From: Hirundichthys speculiger
Lineage: Eukaryota; Chordata; Actinopteri; Beloniformes; Exocoetidae
Direction: 5' to 3'
Assembly (NCBI GenBank): GCA_018398805.1
Contig: JAGFBZ010001895.1
Coordinates: 1,299,001 to 1,363,000 of the forward strand
DNA: 64,000 nt
Below, piece by piece: positions 1 through 12,376 of the stretch. Numbering within the stretch: the first letter of the stretch is position 1; the number at the start of each line of letters is the position of its first letter. Made by a program: the position numbers and the translations under genes. The notes under the pieces were generated by a model. The model was not told the origin of the DNA. It was given only the letters and a program-made list of their open reading frames with translations, and made no database searches.

Positions 1-2913
1 ATTTTATACACCTGTGGCCATGGAGGTGATTGAAACACCTGATTCCCATAATTTGGATGAGTGAGTAAATAGTTTTGGCAATATAGTGTAGCTACAGCAA
101 ATGTAGCAGGATGTGAAAGTTGGTGGAGATAAAAATCAGAAACCTAAAAAAGTCTTCTCTGATCTGGGTCTGTGATGTCACAGTCTGTGCAAATCTGAAC
201 TGTTCACCCGATGGCATATTTTCACATTAAAGCAGCCCTGAATAAGGTAACAGGGTTGTACTGTGTCACAGTTTTTCAGCTGATTGTCTCTTAAGATATT
301 CTAATATATAATCAGAACAGATAACTGGAATTTGTTTGTCTTTTTAGTAATATGTCCCCTTTAAATATCTGTAATTTACCTCCATAACACTCTAGTTTGG
401 AAAAAGAGATGCATATTGATAAAGAAGTCATTATATTTTCCATTCAGCATTTAATGGGTGGCAGATGCAACGTATCAGTTTATATTGATTTTAAGCGTGA
501 GTCTGATATAACCTGTACTAGACAAGAATGCTCTGCTGTAATAAAAGCGTTTGTTTTACACTATCAGTACCTCAGTTATATGCATTGTTCATCCAGAATT
601 ATCTCCTGTCATCCAAGAAATATAAGAACAAGTTTTTAAGAGCTTTACTTGGGGAAAAAAAAAAGTGTTCCTTCCCTCTAAAATGAGGGTGTGGTGTCAG
701 ATTGAATCAGATGTAGATATCAAATTCCCTCTTCCGTTTAAAGCCAAACAAGTGCTTTTAAAGCGATAACTGGCATTTATACCTATCTTTTTTTAATAGT
801 TTGGACATGCTTACCTCTTAATTTTATTTTTTTTATTAAATTCTTGACAGCTGCCCTAAATTCCACATTATTATAGGATTATCTTTTTTCTTTTTTTAGT
901 CTTTGAAATTGATTGAATGACAGAAACTTTTCATGTTTTTAACTTGACCCCAGACAGACGTTAACTGAACAACATTTCTGTGTCTGTTCTGTTTCTTTTC
1001 CTGATCTGCTCAGTTTCAGTGTAGCTATTGTAGGATTTCTACTACTCTGCTTCCATGTTGTGTATTTTGACAAAGGAAAAAAAAACAAGTGGATTGTCAA
1101 ACTGAATAAGAGGCGAGAGTAGTCCATTTAACATAACTGTGTCATCGTCTTCCTCCCTCGCCTGTAAACACTGTGATTCACACCGTCAACAGTTTCATTT
1201 CCCTCGACAACATGAAACCAAATACCAGGCCTCATTAAAAACATGTACCCTTTTTATCTTTAGTCATTTGGGATTTTGGGATTCTTCTGTTCTGATTGAA
1301 TGTTAGCCTGTCAGCATGTTGTTGTTTCTTTTCTTTGCTGAGACCCTTGTTAGACAAGTGCCATGCAGTGTAAAAGCACGCTTTGTGTCGCTAACACAAA
1401 GAAGCTGCAGATTTCATTCCATTACTCTACTTTAGATCTGAAGAGTGACAAATCTGAGACCACAAACCCACTTCTCTTTTACTCATTGGTTTTCTTTTTC
1501 TGTGCTGATCATACTGTTGTCTGAAAAAAAAAATAGATAGATAAAGGAAGATGTGAGGGGTGGTTGTAGCGAAGCCGGTCAGCTTTCACTTGGAAGGTTG
1601 CTGTTTTAACTCAGTTCAGTTCAAAGAAAGTAATGAAGCAAGTTTCTCTGTAATAATGTAATTCTTCCTTTGCCTTTCTGCTCTAAACATCATCAAGAGA
1701 TAGAAGACTATAGAAATAAGATATAAACAACCCAAAAAAATGACAAAAGCGAGAGGAAAGTGTAATACAGGATGTGCAATATCAGTTCAGACTGAGCAAT
1801 AACAGTTCCAGTCATTATGAGTTATGTAACGCTGCAGTCGATGGCGGTGATTTGTGGCGTGTGTGAGTCAAGGCCAGTAGATGACATATTAACGCCCTAA
1901 TGAATACTGAATAAAAACTGTTCTTCGGTCCTGAAATCCTGTATTTCAGGTTCATTACACACACACACACACAAAAAAAAATCAAAACAGTTTTAAAGCA
2001 AAACAGCTCTGCCCCCACCCTCCTTGTAAAACATCTCCATCTCCACTGCATCACAGTAGATTCATATTATATCAGTCATTCGTGCTCACTGGGCTTGCAG
2101 ACATGAGTGTGCATGAAAACTGCCCTGGAAATAACCTTTGCTGCAGATTCTTGCGATACTAACATAATGACTTCCTCCTGCGCATGTAGGCGGGTGAAGT
2201 TTCTAAAAAAACAGACTTTTGCTGAGTAACAGTTGATACCAAGGACAACAGAGTCAGCAGGGCTTGCTGTCGCATTTCTAATTGTTCTTTACGCTGTCAT
2301 GTAAAGGCAGTGATCGTCGCTTCGTATAATCAGGAAAGAATACGAATGATCCAGAAGAACAAATCGTGACGTGACCTGATGTCACTGCTTTCACATTTCT
2401 GCGGTTTTCAGAGCTCACAGACTGATGTGGGGTCTGCAGGGGATTCAGTTTTTTATCATTTTTCCAGGGCTGAAATTGCAAAGAGTAAAAACTGCCAGAC
2501 ATAACTGCAGCAAATGTTTCACCGTTTCAAAGGAAAGCACACTAGCGTGGAAATAGAAAAAAAAGGAAACGTAACAGAAAGTCTGAAAAGATTTTTAAAT
2601 AAGTATTTTTTCAAAAGTATTGCACACACCTTTCAAAAATGTTACGTTAGATATATTATCATTTTTAGAGTAGCTTTGCTTTATTTTATATATTTCATAT
2701 ATTTCAAAGAACAAAATTCCCTACAGCTAGTTTAAAACCCGCTAGACTTTATAAATTGGCATTTTCACTGTATTTCATGATATCATTAGAAAAAGCTCTG
2801 CACAAATGACTCAAGTATTCAAAAGAATAATTGAGAAGAAGAGAAGAAGATACATTTCTTGTATTTTTCCTGCATGTTACTCAGCAGAATTTCTGGTCAC
2901 TTCCTCTCCACAG
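1..2913. other. Intronic or upstream sequence of tom1, no exon recognised
   Basis: AT-rich sequence before the first tom1 exon I can place. I looked for a first coding exon that would encode the usual TOM1 N-terminus and end in phase 1, and did not find one, so that exon is probably left of the window. There is a short CA run near 1956-1972. Open frames here have no family resemblance. Confidence 0.6.
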
Positions 2914-5900
2914 AGCGTGCAACCAGCTCCAGCCTTCCATCAGAAGACTGGGAGCTCAACATGGAGATCTGCGACATGATCAACAGCTCGGAGGAAGGGT
3001 GTGTGTTTGTTTGCTTGTGTGTGTCTTTTATCCGTCAACATCAGGAATGTGCTCGGCCTCTGGAGGTTACATGCCTCTGACTGTTGAAAACACTCCGATT
3101 GCAGGCCCAAAGACGCGGTCCGAGCCATAAAGAAGAGGGTTGTCGGGAACAAGAACTTCAAGGAGGTCATGTTGGCGCTCACTGTGAGTGCTGGCTCCGC
3201 TTTAGCTTTGTAAAATCTCTATTTGGAACCTGTGAGCTCTGTCTTCTGACTGCTGTTGTCCTCTCGTGGCGGCAGGTCCTGGAGACCTGTGTGAAGAACT
3301 GCGGCTACAGATTCCACATCCTGGTGACGACGCGTGACTTCATAGAGGGCGTCCTGGTGAGGTCGATCATCCCGAGGAACAACCCCCCACTCGTCGTGCA
3401 CGACAGAGTGCTCGGTATCGTACAGGTGAGGCCCGAGCCCGAGAACTTACGGTTGCCTCATTCCTTTTGTCTTGTCAGTAATTTTATGCCTCCCCCCCAT
3501 GAAGGCGTGGGCGGATGCATTCCGCAGCTCACCCGACCTGACGGGCGTGGTGTCGGTGTACGAAGACCTGCGAAGGAAAGGACTCGAGTTCCCAGTGACT
3601 GAACTCGACGGTTACTCCTCAGTCCAAGCTCCAAAAAAGGTGCAGGCAGGGTTGGGTGCACACTTGGTTTTTACCGCTGATTATCTGGGCGTTGCCTCAT
3701 CTCTGTGGTCACTTCTCTTTCTTGCCATTTCTGTGCCTTCTTGCCTGTCAGACTGTGGCTGGAAACGGGCCTGCTGCTACCACTCTGCCCGCTGTGCGCT
3801 TATCTTCCAAATCTCCGCTCATCCCACCTCAGACCTCTGAACTCAAACTGGCCCTTGAGGGAACCAATGCCTTGACTCCCAGCCAGGTGATGGAGATAGA
3901 GAGGGGCTTTTGAATTTCCCTCTGTTCCTGTCAGTATCTGCTCTCAACAATGTTGCCTCGCAGCTGCTTTTTTATATCTGTTTGTCAACTCCCTTTGGCC
4001 TCGAACCTATGGAGCCCGTTTGGGTCATAATTCAGTGAATAAATGAGTCTATTATTATGAAATGTTTCCCATTATTATGAAATATATGTATATTATTATG
4101 AAATATTTCCCATTATTATAAAAAATATGTAATTATTATAAAATATATTTTTATTATTATTTAATCTTAGTTTAATGCATAATAGTTTATTTCAGAATAG
4201 CTTTTTTTATCTAAGAATGAGTTTTTACATAATTACTTCCTTTTTCATAAGAATGAGCTTTTACATAATAATGACATTTTGCCACTGGGCGGGACCAGTG
4301 GTTGACCTGCACGCTCATTGGCTGATCCTTCTCCATTCTACGCTCTGACATCGACTAGTTTTGGCCGTGAGGTCCCGTTAGCAGCGGGCCGTGGTCATCA
4401 AGGTGCGCTCCTAGTCCGATTCTAGCTATGGCAGCTTGGACTGAGCTATGAGAAACCTTGACGTTTCTTAGTCGATGTCAACTTTTAACTGTAATCTGAG
4501 GTGCATTCTGCCACCTACTGCCCTGGAGTATATACATTGCACCTCTCACCCACTATCGATATTCACTGTTCTGTTGCTTATCCCTGAATGAAAGAGCAGC
4601 CAATCACATAAATGGCTTCGCCCTCTCTGCTGTGATTGACACACAAATAATTCTTATGAAAAACAAAGCCATTATTATATAAAAGCTCATTCTTATGAAA
4701 AACGAATCCATTATTATGTAAAAGCTCATTCTTATGAAAAACGAAACCATTATCATAATAATGGGAAATATTTCATAATAATAAACGCCTGTATTTCATA
4801 ATAATAGACTCATTTATTCATTGAATTATGACCCAAACGGGGCTCCATACCAACCGCTCGTTAATATTAGCTTACTTCAAAGGGATAAGTGTGGCTGTGT
4901 TTGCTGAGTGAATGATGTTAATCCTGCAGGTAACGAAGCTGAAGACAGAGCTGGGAGTGGTGCGAAACAACCTGACTATGATGTCAGACATGATGAGTCA
5001 GCTGGATCCAGTTACAGTAAAGCAGGCGGACATGGAGCTGCTGGAGGTAAATAAAAAAGAAAAAAACAAAACAATAATAATAATTGTGCGTGTGTCAGTA
5101 TTGAGGTCTCTGTGCTGCTGCAGGAAGATTTTCTTCCTTTCATGTTGAGCAACGCTGCATAACCCCTAACTGATCTAGTACTGTATGCGTTTTGTGTTGC
5201 ATCTGGCCCTTCAACCCCCTCCCCACCCACACATTCTTTGTCTCATTGTGTCATTAGCAGTTATACACAGTTTGTAAGGAAATGCAGGACAGGATAGTGA
5301 AGATCGTCCCCAGACTCAGTGAGGAGAAGCTGATTGAAGAGCTGCTCGCCACTAATGATGAAATGAACACCGCCTTCACTCGCTACCACAGGCAATCCTA
5401 TTTTTACTGTTCACACTCTTTCAGCACCACCACTTCCTTCTCCTCATGTTTCTTTTCCTGTTGTTCACAGGTTTGAAAGGCGATTAACAAATGGTCAAAG
5501 CACAGAGCAGAAGGTGAAGGACCTGGACGTGTTTTATTGGTTTCAGTTGATTTTTTTACTGCATGTCTCTGCAGTCGCTGTGCAAAATGTTTGAAATGTG
5601 GTTTTTCAACTCCTTGCTTTCAGAGCCACACTTACGTCAATCTAGCCGACCTCGATTTGAAAACCGAGTCTGTGAGTCAGTCCGGGATTGCATCGGTTCA
5701 AAGTGACAGCTCCCTCAGCCTGTCGAAAGCGGACAGCTTGTCCAGTCAGATGGCAAAGCTTAGTGAGTATAGTTTTGACTCTTTATTGCAACCTGATTTC
5801 TGAGAAGTTGGGGCGCTGTGAAAAGTGTGAATACAAGCAGAATGCAGATATGCAAATTGCTCAAATCCCACAATTAACTAAAAATAAAAGGATGACACAT

Positions 5901-8900
5901 CAGATGTTGAAGCTGAGGAAGTTTCAAGTCTCTACACGTGCTGAAAGATGTTTATCACTTTGTTGCATAGCCTCTTTGTCTAACTCCACTTTGTAGGTAT
6001 TTGGGAAGAAGCGAGTTCAGCTGATAAAAGATTTTTGGTTTCATAAAGCTCTAAATCAGCCATTCCCAAACTTTAGAATACCAAGGCCCAATTTTAAAAT
6101 GTGAAAAATCTCTGCAGCCCACCGAAACCTTTAATCTCAACTGTGATCAACATACAGGACAAGGAACTATGATCCGATATTAATGTAATGGGTCAACAAG
6201 TAAGTTGACACTTGTCATATTAAGTTAAGATGACAGTAGAATAACACTTAACTGGTTTGTTTTATCACTTCTTAATGTTTTTTTAATCATGTCATGAATA
6301 TTTTACAGTAATTAAAAACATATTTAAAAGTCATAATCGTACAGGAATACAGGCCAAAGTTCCCTCTTGAGCCACGTCTTTTCAGCTCTGTTCACAGCAG
6401 CTGGTTTCAGGGAGTGGAGCATCTAGCATCTAACATTATTCCTCTTCCTCTGCAAGAATAATTACACTGCTCACTTTAGAGGTACGACATAAGCAACAGG
6501 GTGTGAGGTTTGGTTTAGATAAAGATAAGGAAGGCTGGATAGTTCTGCTCTGGTCTGGGACTGTGATGTCATAGTACCTTATACGAACCTGAATCACTCA
6601 GTGAATTACATATTTTCAGTTACTTCAGATACCAAAATATATCTTTTCAAACGTATCCTTTGTGAACAGGGATATGTTATGTATTAGTAAGTATGGGTGA
6701 TAAACAAAGGATTCAAGTAACTGAGCTTGTGTTCATTTATACTCAGCGTACTGCTTCTGTCCAGTCAAAAATCTGCTGTTTGTGCTTATTCTTGCAGGTA
6801 CCAGTGAATCAGATGACATGCTATCTCAGAAAATAAATGCCTCATCTCAGCAACGATCAAGGTACGGAAAGATTTAAGCATAAAAGCATGACCCTGATTA
6901 TGCGCGCATGAGTTTTTAGAGCAGAAGTTAAAGCGGGGAGGATTTCTGTCAGCTGCCAGTTGGAATGTTTGAGGAGTGGCTCAAAGAAAGTTATCACAAA
7001 TCGTTCTCCATTAGGGCACTGTAACATTTTACCTCTGATAAACAGAAATGGCCAAACATTAATCAGGACTGTGTCACACAACTTCTTATTAATCTTGATC
7101 AAGCCAAAGTAATCATTTTTTATCATTTTCAGTCTAATCCTGTGATCAAATTATTGAAATGTTATTACTGAAATATCTGATTAAAAACAATCAAATTCCA
7201 TTGATCTGTTTCAGTTAGGTCATGAAACGTCTGCAGGCTGTTTTTCATAAATGTTGATCTGTGTTTTGATGGAGCTCTTTGACGTGTCATAACATTACAC
7301 GCCGGTTAACTGATGTGCTGCATGTTCTTGGTGTTTCAGTGATAAGAATGGAGTCACGGTAGACGGACCGACTCAAGCCCACGACACCCGTTTACAAAGC
7401 ACTGGAATGGTAAGTCCTGACAGCTTGTAATTTGTGTTTTATACGGTTTGAAAAGTTTAGTCACAGGATTTATCGGCAGCTGTAATCGAATTGGTTCCCG
7501 TGCGTCATGTGACGTCCAAGGAAAATTGCGGCTGGCAGTTTCTCATCGGGGGAGGAGACTGTACAGAACCTCTGTGACTGATACTTAAGTTCATATGCTG
7601 CATATGTTACCTTTTCCTCTCAAATGAACTCTCTGTTTGTGCACTAAGGACGACAGTCCAGCCTCCACCCGCAGCTCTTCACCAAAGTTAGATTGGATGA
7701 TTAAAAGGGGAATGGTGGGTTTCAGTCTAAGATAAACATGTCATAGCTTGACACCCTTTGACACTTTTTGTCTTCTTGGGTTTTGTTATGAGTTTTGTTT
7801 TGTTGTTTTCTGTTTACTCATGCTGTGGTTTGGATTATTTTCGTTTGGATCACTCTTTGGCTTCCATGGTTTTATTGTTGTGGGTCAAACACGGTGGTTT
7901 GCATGCTGGTTTGGGGATGTGGAGGAGCATGACTGTGCTTGGTGTGCATACACCCAAATTCTGCAGTCTTGTCATAAGTGAAGGACTTTGGATTTAATGC
8001 CGTGTTTGTCAACATGTGGTTTGTTCTTTTACTTTACTTATTTATTTTGGTGACTTGGTGGCATGAACGTTTATTGAAGTTTCAGGTGTAACTCCACTCA
8101 CCAACCTGCTTCTCTGCTTCCTTTCTAGATTCCCATCAACCAGTCCAATGTCATGGATGATATTGAGAAATGGCTTGCGTTAGATGATGAGGTTGGTGGC
8201 TGCATTGCTTCACTGTGTCAAATACTTAAACAAATAGACCAACTTTCTTATAATACTGAATCTGCAGAGCTCCTAACTGTGACCTTGTGGCAAAAGTTTG
8301 TCTGGATCTCTACTGCTCATGAATGATTCACATACCTCTTTAAACATGCTCTTACCCTTTACAGCGTGAACATTGTTGACTTTGCCTGAATTGTAGAGCT
8401 GAGTTTCTCTGACTTTAGTTGCAAGTCCCTGCAGCTGAACCCAGCAGTGTGCAGAACAACTCACGAACTCATTTCATCAGTCTGTGCAAAGCCTCAGATG
8501 TTTATCACATTAAATTTTGTAATTATGTTGGTGTTCATTTATAGTTCCTCTCAGTTACATCCTGCAGCAGGAATTATGACTGTTTTTTTCATACAAATCT
8601 CCTTGTGCTGCCTAGAAATATAAAAATCTAAATATACACTGCAAAAACTCAAAATCTTACCAAGTGTATTTTTCTCATTTCTAGTCAAAAATATCTCATC
8701 ACACTTAATATAAGACAAAATCACCTAAAGAGTAACATTTCAGTGAGATATAGGAGCTTGTTTTTAGACTTTTTTAGACTGAATTAAGCAAATTTTCACT
8801 TGTTCCATTGGCAGATTTTTTTTGCTTATTACAAGCAAAAAATATCTTGTATTAAGTCTGTTTTAACTGCCAATGGAACAAGTGAAAATTTGCTTAATTC

Positions 8901-10106
8901 AGTCTAAAAAAGTCTAAAAACAAGCTCCTATATCTCACTGAAATGTTACTCTTTAGGTGATTTTGTCTTATATTAAGTGTGATGAGATATTTTTGACTAG
9001 AAATGAGAAAAATACACTTGGTAAGATTTTGAGTTTTTGCAGTGTAACGCAACCAACAGCCTGCCTCCTGTATAAGCCATATATAAATAGTTTGTTCTAT
9101 AGTCTACATGCATTTATTTGTAATACGGCCCTGTTTTGAATTTAGAATACAGCCACACTGTTGTCACAAATGAGAGATTTTTTAATTATATTTACATTTA
9201 GACTTAAATATGTTTGTAAAAGTACTCATAAAATTGATGTGTTTCTTGTGTTTTATGTGGCACAGTATGATGACTTTGAGGACTCAGACGGTGTGACCAG
9301 TGAAGGTAAGGACCTTCACACTGGTTTAGGCGTGTTTCCACTTCTTAGCTTTTATTAGTTATCATTTGATCTAGTATTGATGTTCAGCGGCGGCACCCAT
9401 AGATTTATTTGTGGGACACTTTGACGGTTAAATGGCACATTGAAATGAAACACTTTTACTGAATAAACTGCATATATGCAATGCTGCAGTCACAGTTTTC
9501 AATCAACAGGTTATCTGCATAGGCTATATTTTTTTAGATGCCTCGGATCATTTTAATTGTACAGTTCGACCAGCAGTAGATGTTTGATGCATTGCTGGTT
9601 CTCGCCTGGCCAGCCCTCCTTATTTTGAGTTAGAGTAACTAAGTCTGTCCCTTCAGCTTTGTTTAATTTTTAAATGAGCTGCAGCTCTATCAGATGGCTC
9701 CATCGTTGTTGGTGTGTGACAGAAAAACAATTTGCGGTTGTTACATGAGACAACTAGTAGGGACTGACGACTGTGAGAGCTTAACAATGCTTCCTAAATT
9801 AAGTCAAATATTCCTTCAATTGAAACTGGAACAGATATTTTAACATACTTGTGCTGCTTTAAGATGAAAAGAAAAACTAGAACCGCCATCCCATCTTTTT
9901 CTAATCCGGGGTTCAAAAACTTGGTTCTCTTATTCAGATTGTTATTGCTTCATTTATGCAATAAATACGCTCTACATTTCTCACAGCTGTATCCTGTTTG
10001 TCTCTCTGCAGAATTTGACAGGTTTCTGGCAGAAAGAGCGAAAGCAGCTGAGCGCCTGCCGTCGCTGCGAGCCTCCTCACAAGAAAACAACTTCTCCGAG
10101 TCTTAA
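2914..10106 (+). CDS. tom1: TOM1 (target of Myb1), VHS-GAT membrane trafficking adaptor; first coding exon missing
   Basis: TOM1 is an endosomal adaptor that binds ubiquitinated cargo, Tollip and clathrin. Coding exons: 2914-2998, 3105-3183, 3276-3425, 3505-3639, 3752-3886, 4930-5046, 5258-5391, 5471-5513, 5624-5762, 6798-6861, 7340-7409, 7649-7714, 8129-8191, 9266-9305, 10012-10106 (TAA). All phases join. They total 1415 nt, about 471 codons, and with roughly 18 missing N-terminal residues this matches the human length near 490. The VHS domain covers the first four to five exons ([42 protein letters not shown]). The GAT three-helix region is in 4930-5513 ([21 protein letters not shown]). The C-terminus holds [17 protein letters not shown] and [21 protein letters not shown]1L1 and TOM1L2 are related, but the hmgxb4/mcm5/hmox1 context and the C-terminus favour tom1. 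The intron at 5392-5470 has a GC donor. Confidence 0.93.
4008..4849. mobile_element. Foldback MITE in tom1 intron, TA-flanked
   Basis: The ends are inverted repeats of about 55-60 bp: TATGGAGCCCGTTTGGG on the left and its near-complement CCCAAACGGGGCTCCATA on the right. The arms continue inward through AT-rich repeats of a TTATTATGAAAT type. Both ends carry TA, compatible with a TA target duplication. No transposase frame is visible inside, so this looks like a non-autonomous DNA transposon. Superfamily is not certain. Confidence 0.8.
8635..9046. mobile_element. Near-perfect 412-bp palindromic MITE in tom1 intron
   Basis: The element starts TACACTGCAAAAACTCAAAA and ends with the reverse complement TTTTGAGTTTTTGCAGTGTA. 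The two arms of about 200 bp are almost identical when folded, with a short loop around 8815-8860. It lies in the intron between the exons ending at 8191 and starting at 9266, so the tom1 pre-mRNA would contain a long hairpin. No coding capacity. The high arm identity suggests a fairly recent insertion. Confidence 0.88.
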
Positions 10107-10525
10107 GCGACACATAAACCTAACAAACTAACCCATAATGCTCCTGCTCCATAGGCTGGACAGTGGGGAATTTCCTCTTAATGAATGGCTGAATGATACA
10201 TATTATGTCGGAATTACATTCCAAACTTAAGGAGGAAGGACAGACGTGTTTCTGGGGAACAAACAAGATAGAAAATTAAAGTATTTGACAGAGGTCAGAA
10301 GTTTATACTTGACATTAGGAAAGTTTGTATTTGAGCAGACTTTTGCACATTTTATATGGTTATCTTCCTGCTGTTGAAGAAAAAAGTGGATCTTGTTACA
10401 AAGGCTGTGTATTATATTGCTGTTAAATATATGTATATTGGTAAAATGAAGAAGGACAGAAAATGGCACAATAGCAAACACTGCAGACTTGGAAAAGAAA
10501 AAAAAGTTCAGCTGTTAAATGCTGT

Positions 10526-10531
10526 AATAAA
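10526..10531 (+). terminator. tom1: tom1 poly(A) signal
   Basis: AATAAA lies about 420 bp after the tom1 stop codon and is followed by a GT-rich stretch (TGTTGTCAGATGTG). This is the first canonical signal in the 3' flank and the likely end of tom1. Confidence 0.65.
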
Positions 10532-12180
10532 CTGATGTTTCACATCAGTGTTGTCAGATGTGAAGAAAAAAATATTTTCCTTTTTTTCCCTTTTTTTTCT
10601 TACTTGCAACTTTTCCCCTTTGAAGATGTTTTACTTGAAATTTAACAAAAGGTTATGACAGATTGCTGTCATATATTAAACTAAGACAATTAACTGGAAA
10701 TTGCATGTTTTTATTTAATTTTCACCTCATTTTCTCGTCAATGGTAATGGCCATTTAGTTGCTAACCAACATATGCTGCATTATATTTCAATTTATATTT
10801 GTGCTTACTCTAAAACACTTTCCACATGGAGATGAAAAAAATAGAAATTTCAGAGGGCAAATATGGTTGGTTGTTGTTGAGTAATGTAACCCAATGTAGA
10901 TATAAGGTAATTTTATTTTATTTTTTATTTTTTGCTTTATTGATACTTCAGACCCTCACAATGTGACTACTTGTTTCACTTTAGATTTAATCCTCACTCT
11001 AGGCACAAAAAGTGGAATTTTTAAAAGCAAGCTACAAAAGGTATGCTTTCACTGGGTTAATTTTTTCATCTACATTTGACCTGATTATTGATATCAAATA
11101 GTAATAGATTATTGATATCAATAATTCAGTTATTTTCATTGCAGGTTTTTAATCCTTTTTACAGTCAAAGTTTTTTGTTATGATTCCATGATTTCTGATG
11201 ACAAAAGGAACGGAAAATTCAATTAAAGAGTTATTTTCATTATACTACAAAATACAAAATGTTTTATGTTTTATTATTACAGCCTGGTGATTAGTATAAA
11301 CACTGATTTTTATGGATTATTATTTTTTATGCAGTGTCAAATATTCACACTAATACTGCCGAGCACAAGAAATGCGCTTTTCAGAAGGTAGCTATGAAAA
11401 ATATTATGCGTTAATATTTTCTACTTTTGTTGAGGTAGTTTTTTATTGGTTGTTTGTTTTACTGACATCTGATCTGATTATTAATATAAAATATTCATTA
11501 TTTTGTAAAGATTTTAACTGTTGAAATGCCAGGTTTTGTCATATTGCTACCATGGTTAAGTTGAAAACAAAAATTCAAAAAGATGAATTATTTTAAGTAT
11601 ACTACGTGTAAAGGAACATTTTTATTTGTTTTATTATTACAGCCTGTATGTCACACAAACTTCTCATGGTAAAGGCTTAAGGGCGAGAGGAAAATGTCAC
11701 AATGACATCTAGTGGAAATATCATTTTTTTTGTTTTTTGCAGAAATGGTCAAAATGTCGCCATCTAGTGGAGAAAAGGATCAATTCCAAGTGAAAAGCCC
11801 AAATTGACACTCAAATATAATAAAATGCACCTATTATGCTTTAATGAAAGTGAAACAACAATTCCAGTTTGAATGAGTATTAGTGGCAGTTTTTTCACGT
11901 TTAACAGTATGAATGTAACTCTTCTTGTACATAGTATATGTTAGAGTTTCTGTAGGAGCGGAGCTGGAAATAACATTAAATAAAAATACTAAATATTGCC
12001 AAAAATTCCTACCATATATATAAAGACAAGACAAAATTATCAAAATAAGGAAAAATTTAAAAAAAACTACCCACAACAGGCCTGAAAGGTTAGATTACTT
12101 ATTTAAATGCTTTTGTGCTACAGATAAAGGTGAAATGAAGTTTAGGTTTAAACACGGTTTATTTTCGGAAGCACACGTCT
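10532..12180. repeat. Intergenic, with a diverged direct duplication of about 350 bp
   Basis: No gene seen between tom1 and gcat. Two blocks, roughly 11040-11290 and 11390-11645, share an ordered set of similar motifs: a GATTATT-rich start, an ATTCAA-AAAG block, a TATACTAC block, and the exact 16-mer TTTTATTATTACAGCC at the end. They look like an old tandem duplication with a period near 355 bp. A CATCTAGTGG 10-mer also occurs twice, near 11706 and 11761. Confidence 0.5.
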
Positions 12181-12376
12181 CCACCGCTGCCATAGTGGAT
12201 GGAGCGACTACATAATCTCTGAAATATGATTGGACAAGGGAAGCCACCTGCCTGATCTCCCTGACATATGATTGGTCCCTGAGCTATACGCCCATCTTTG
12301 CCTACGTGACGTAACCACGCCTGCTCTTATCGCTCGGTCGTGCAGTGTCACACCTTCAACACGTAATTTCACCGAC
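12180..12376 (+). promoter_or_regulatory. gcat: gcat promoter and 5'UTR
   Basis: Two inverted CCAAT boxes (TGATTGG) lie near 12230 and 12270. A CRE-like ACGTGACGTAA sits near 12304, shortly before the start codon. The stretch is more GC- and CpG-rich than its flanks. No TATA box was seen. The exact start of transcription cannot be set from sequence. Confidence 0.5.

Noticed and set aside
1..62. Possible tom1 first exon (FYTPVAMEVIE followed by GTGAGT)
   Set aside because: It loosely recalls the TOM1 N-terminus, but the phase at the donor does not match the next exon and the spacing is wrong.
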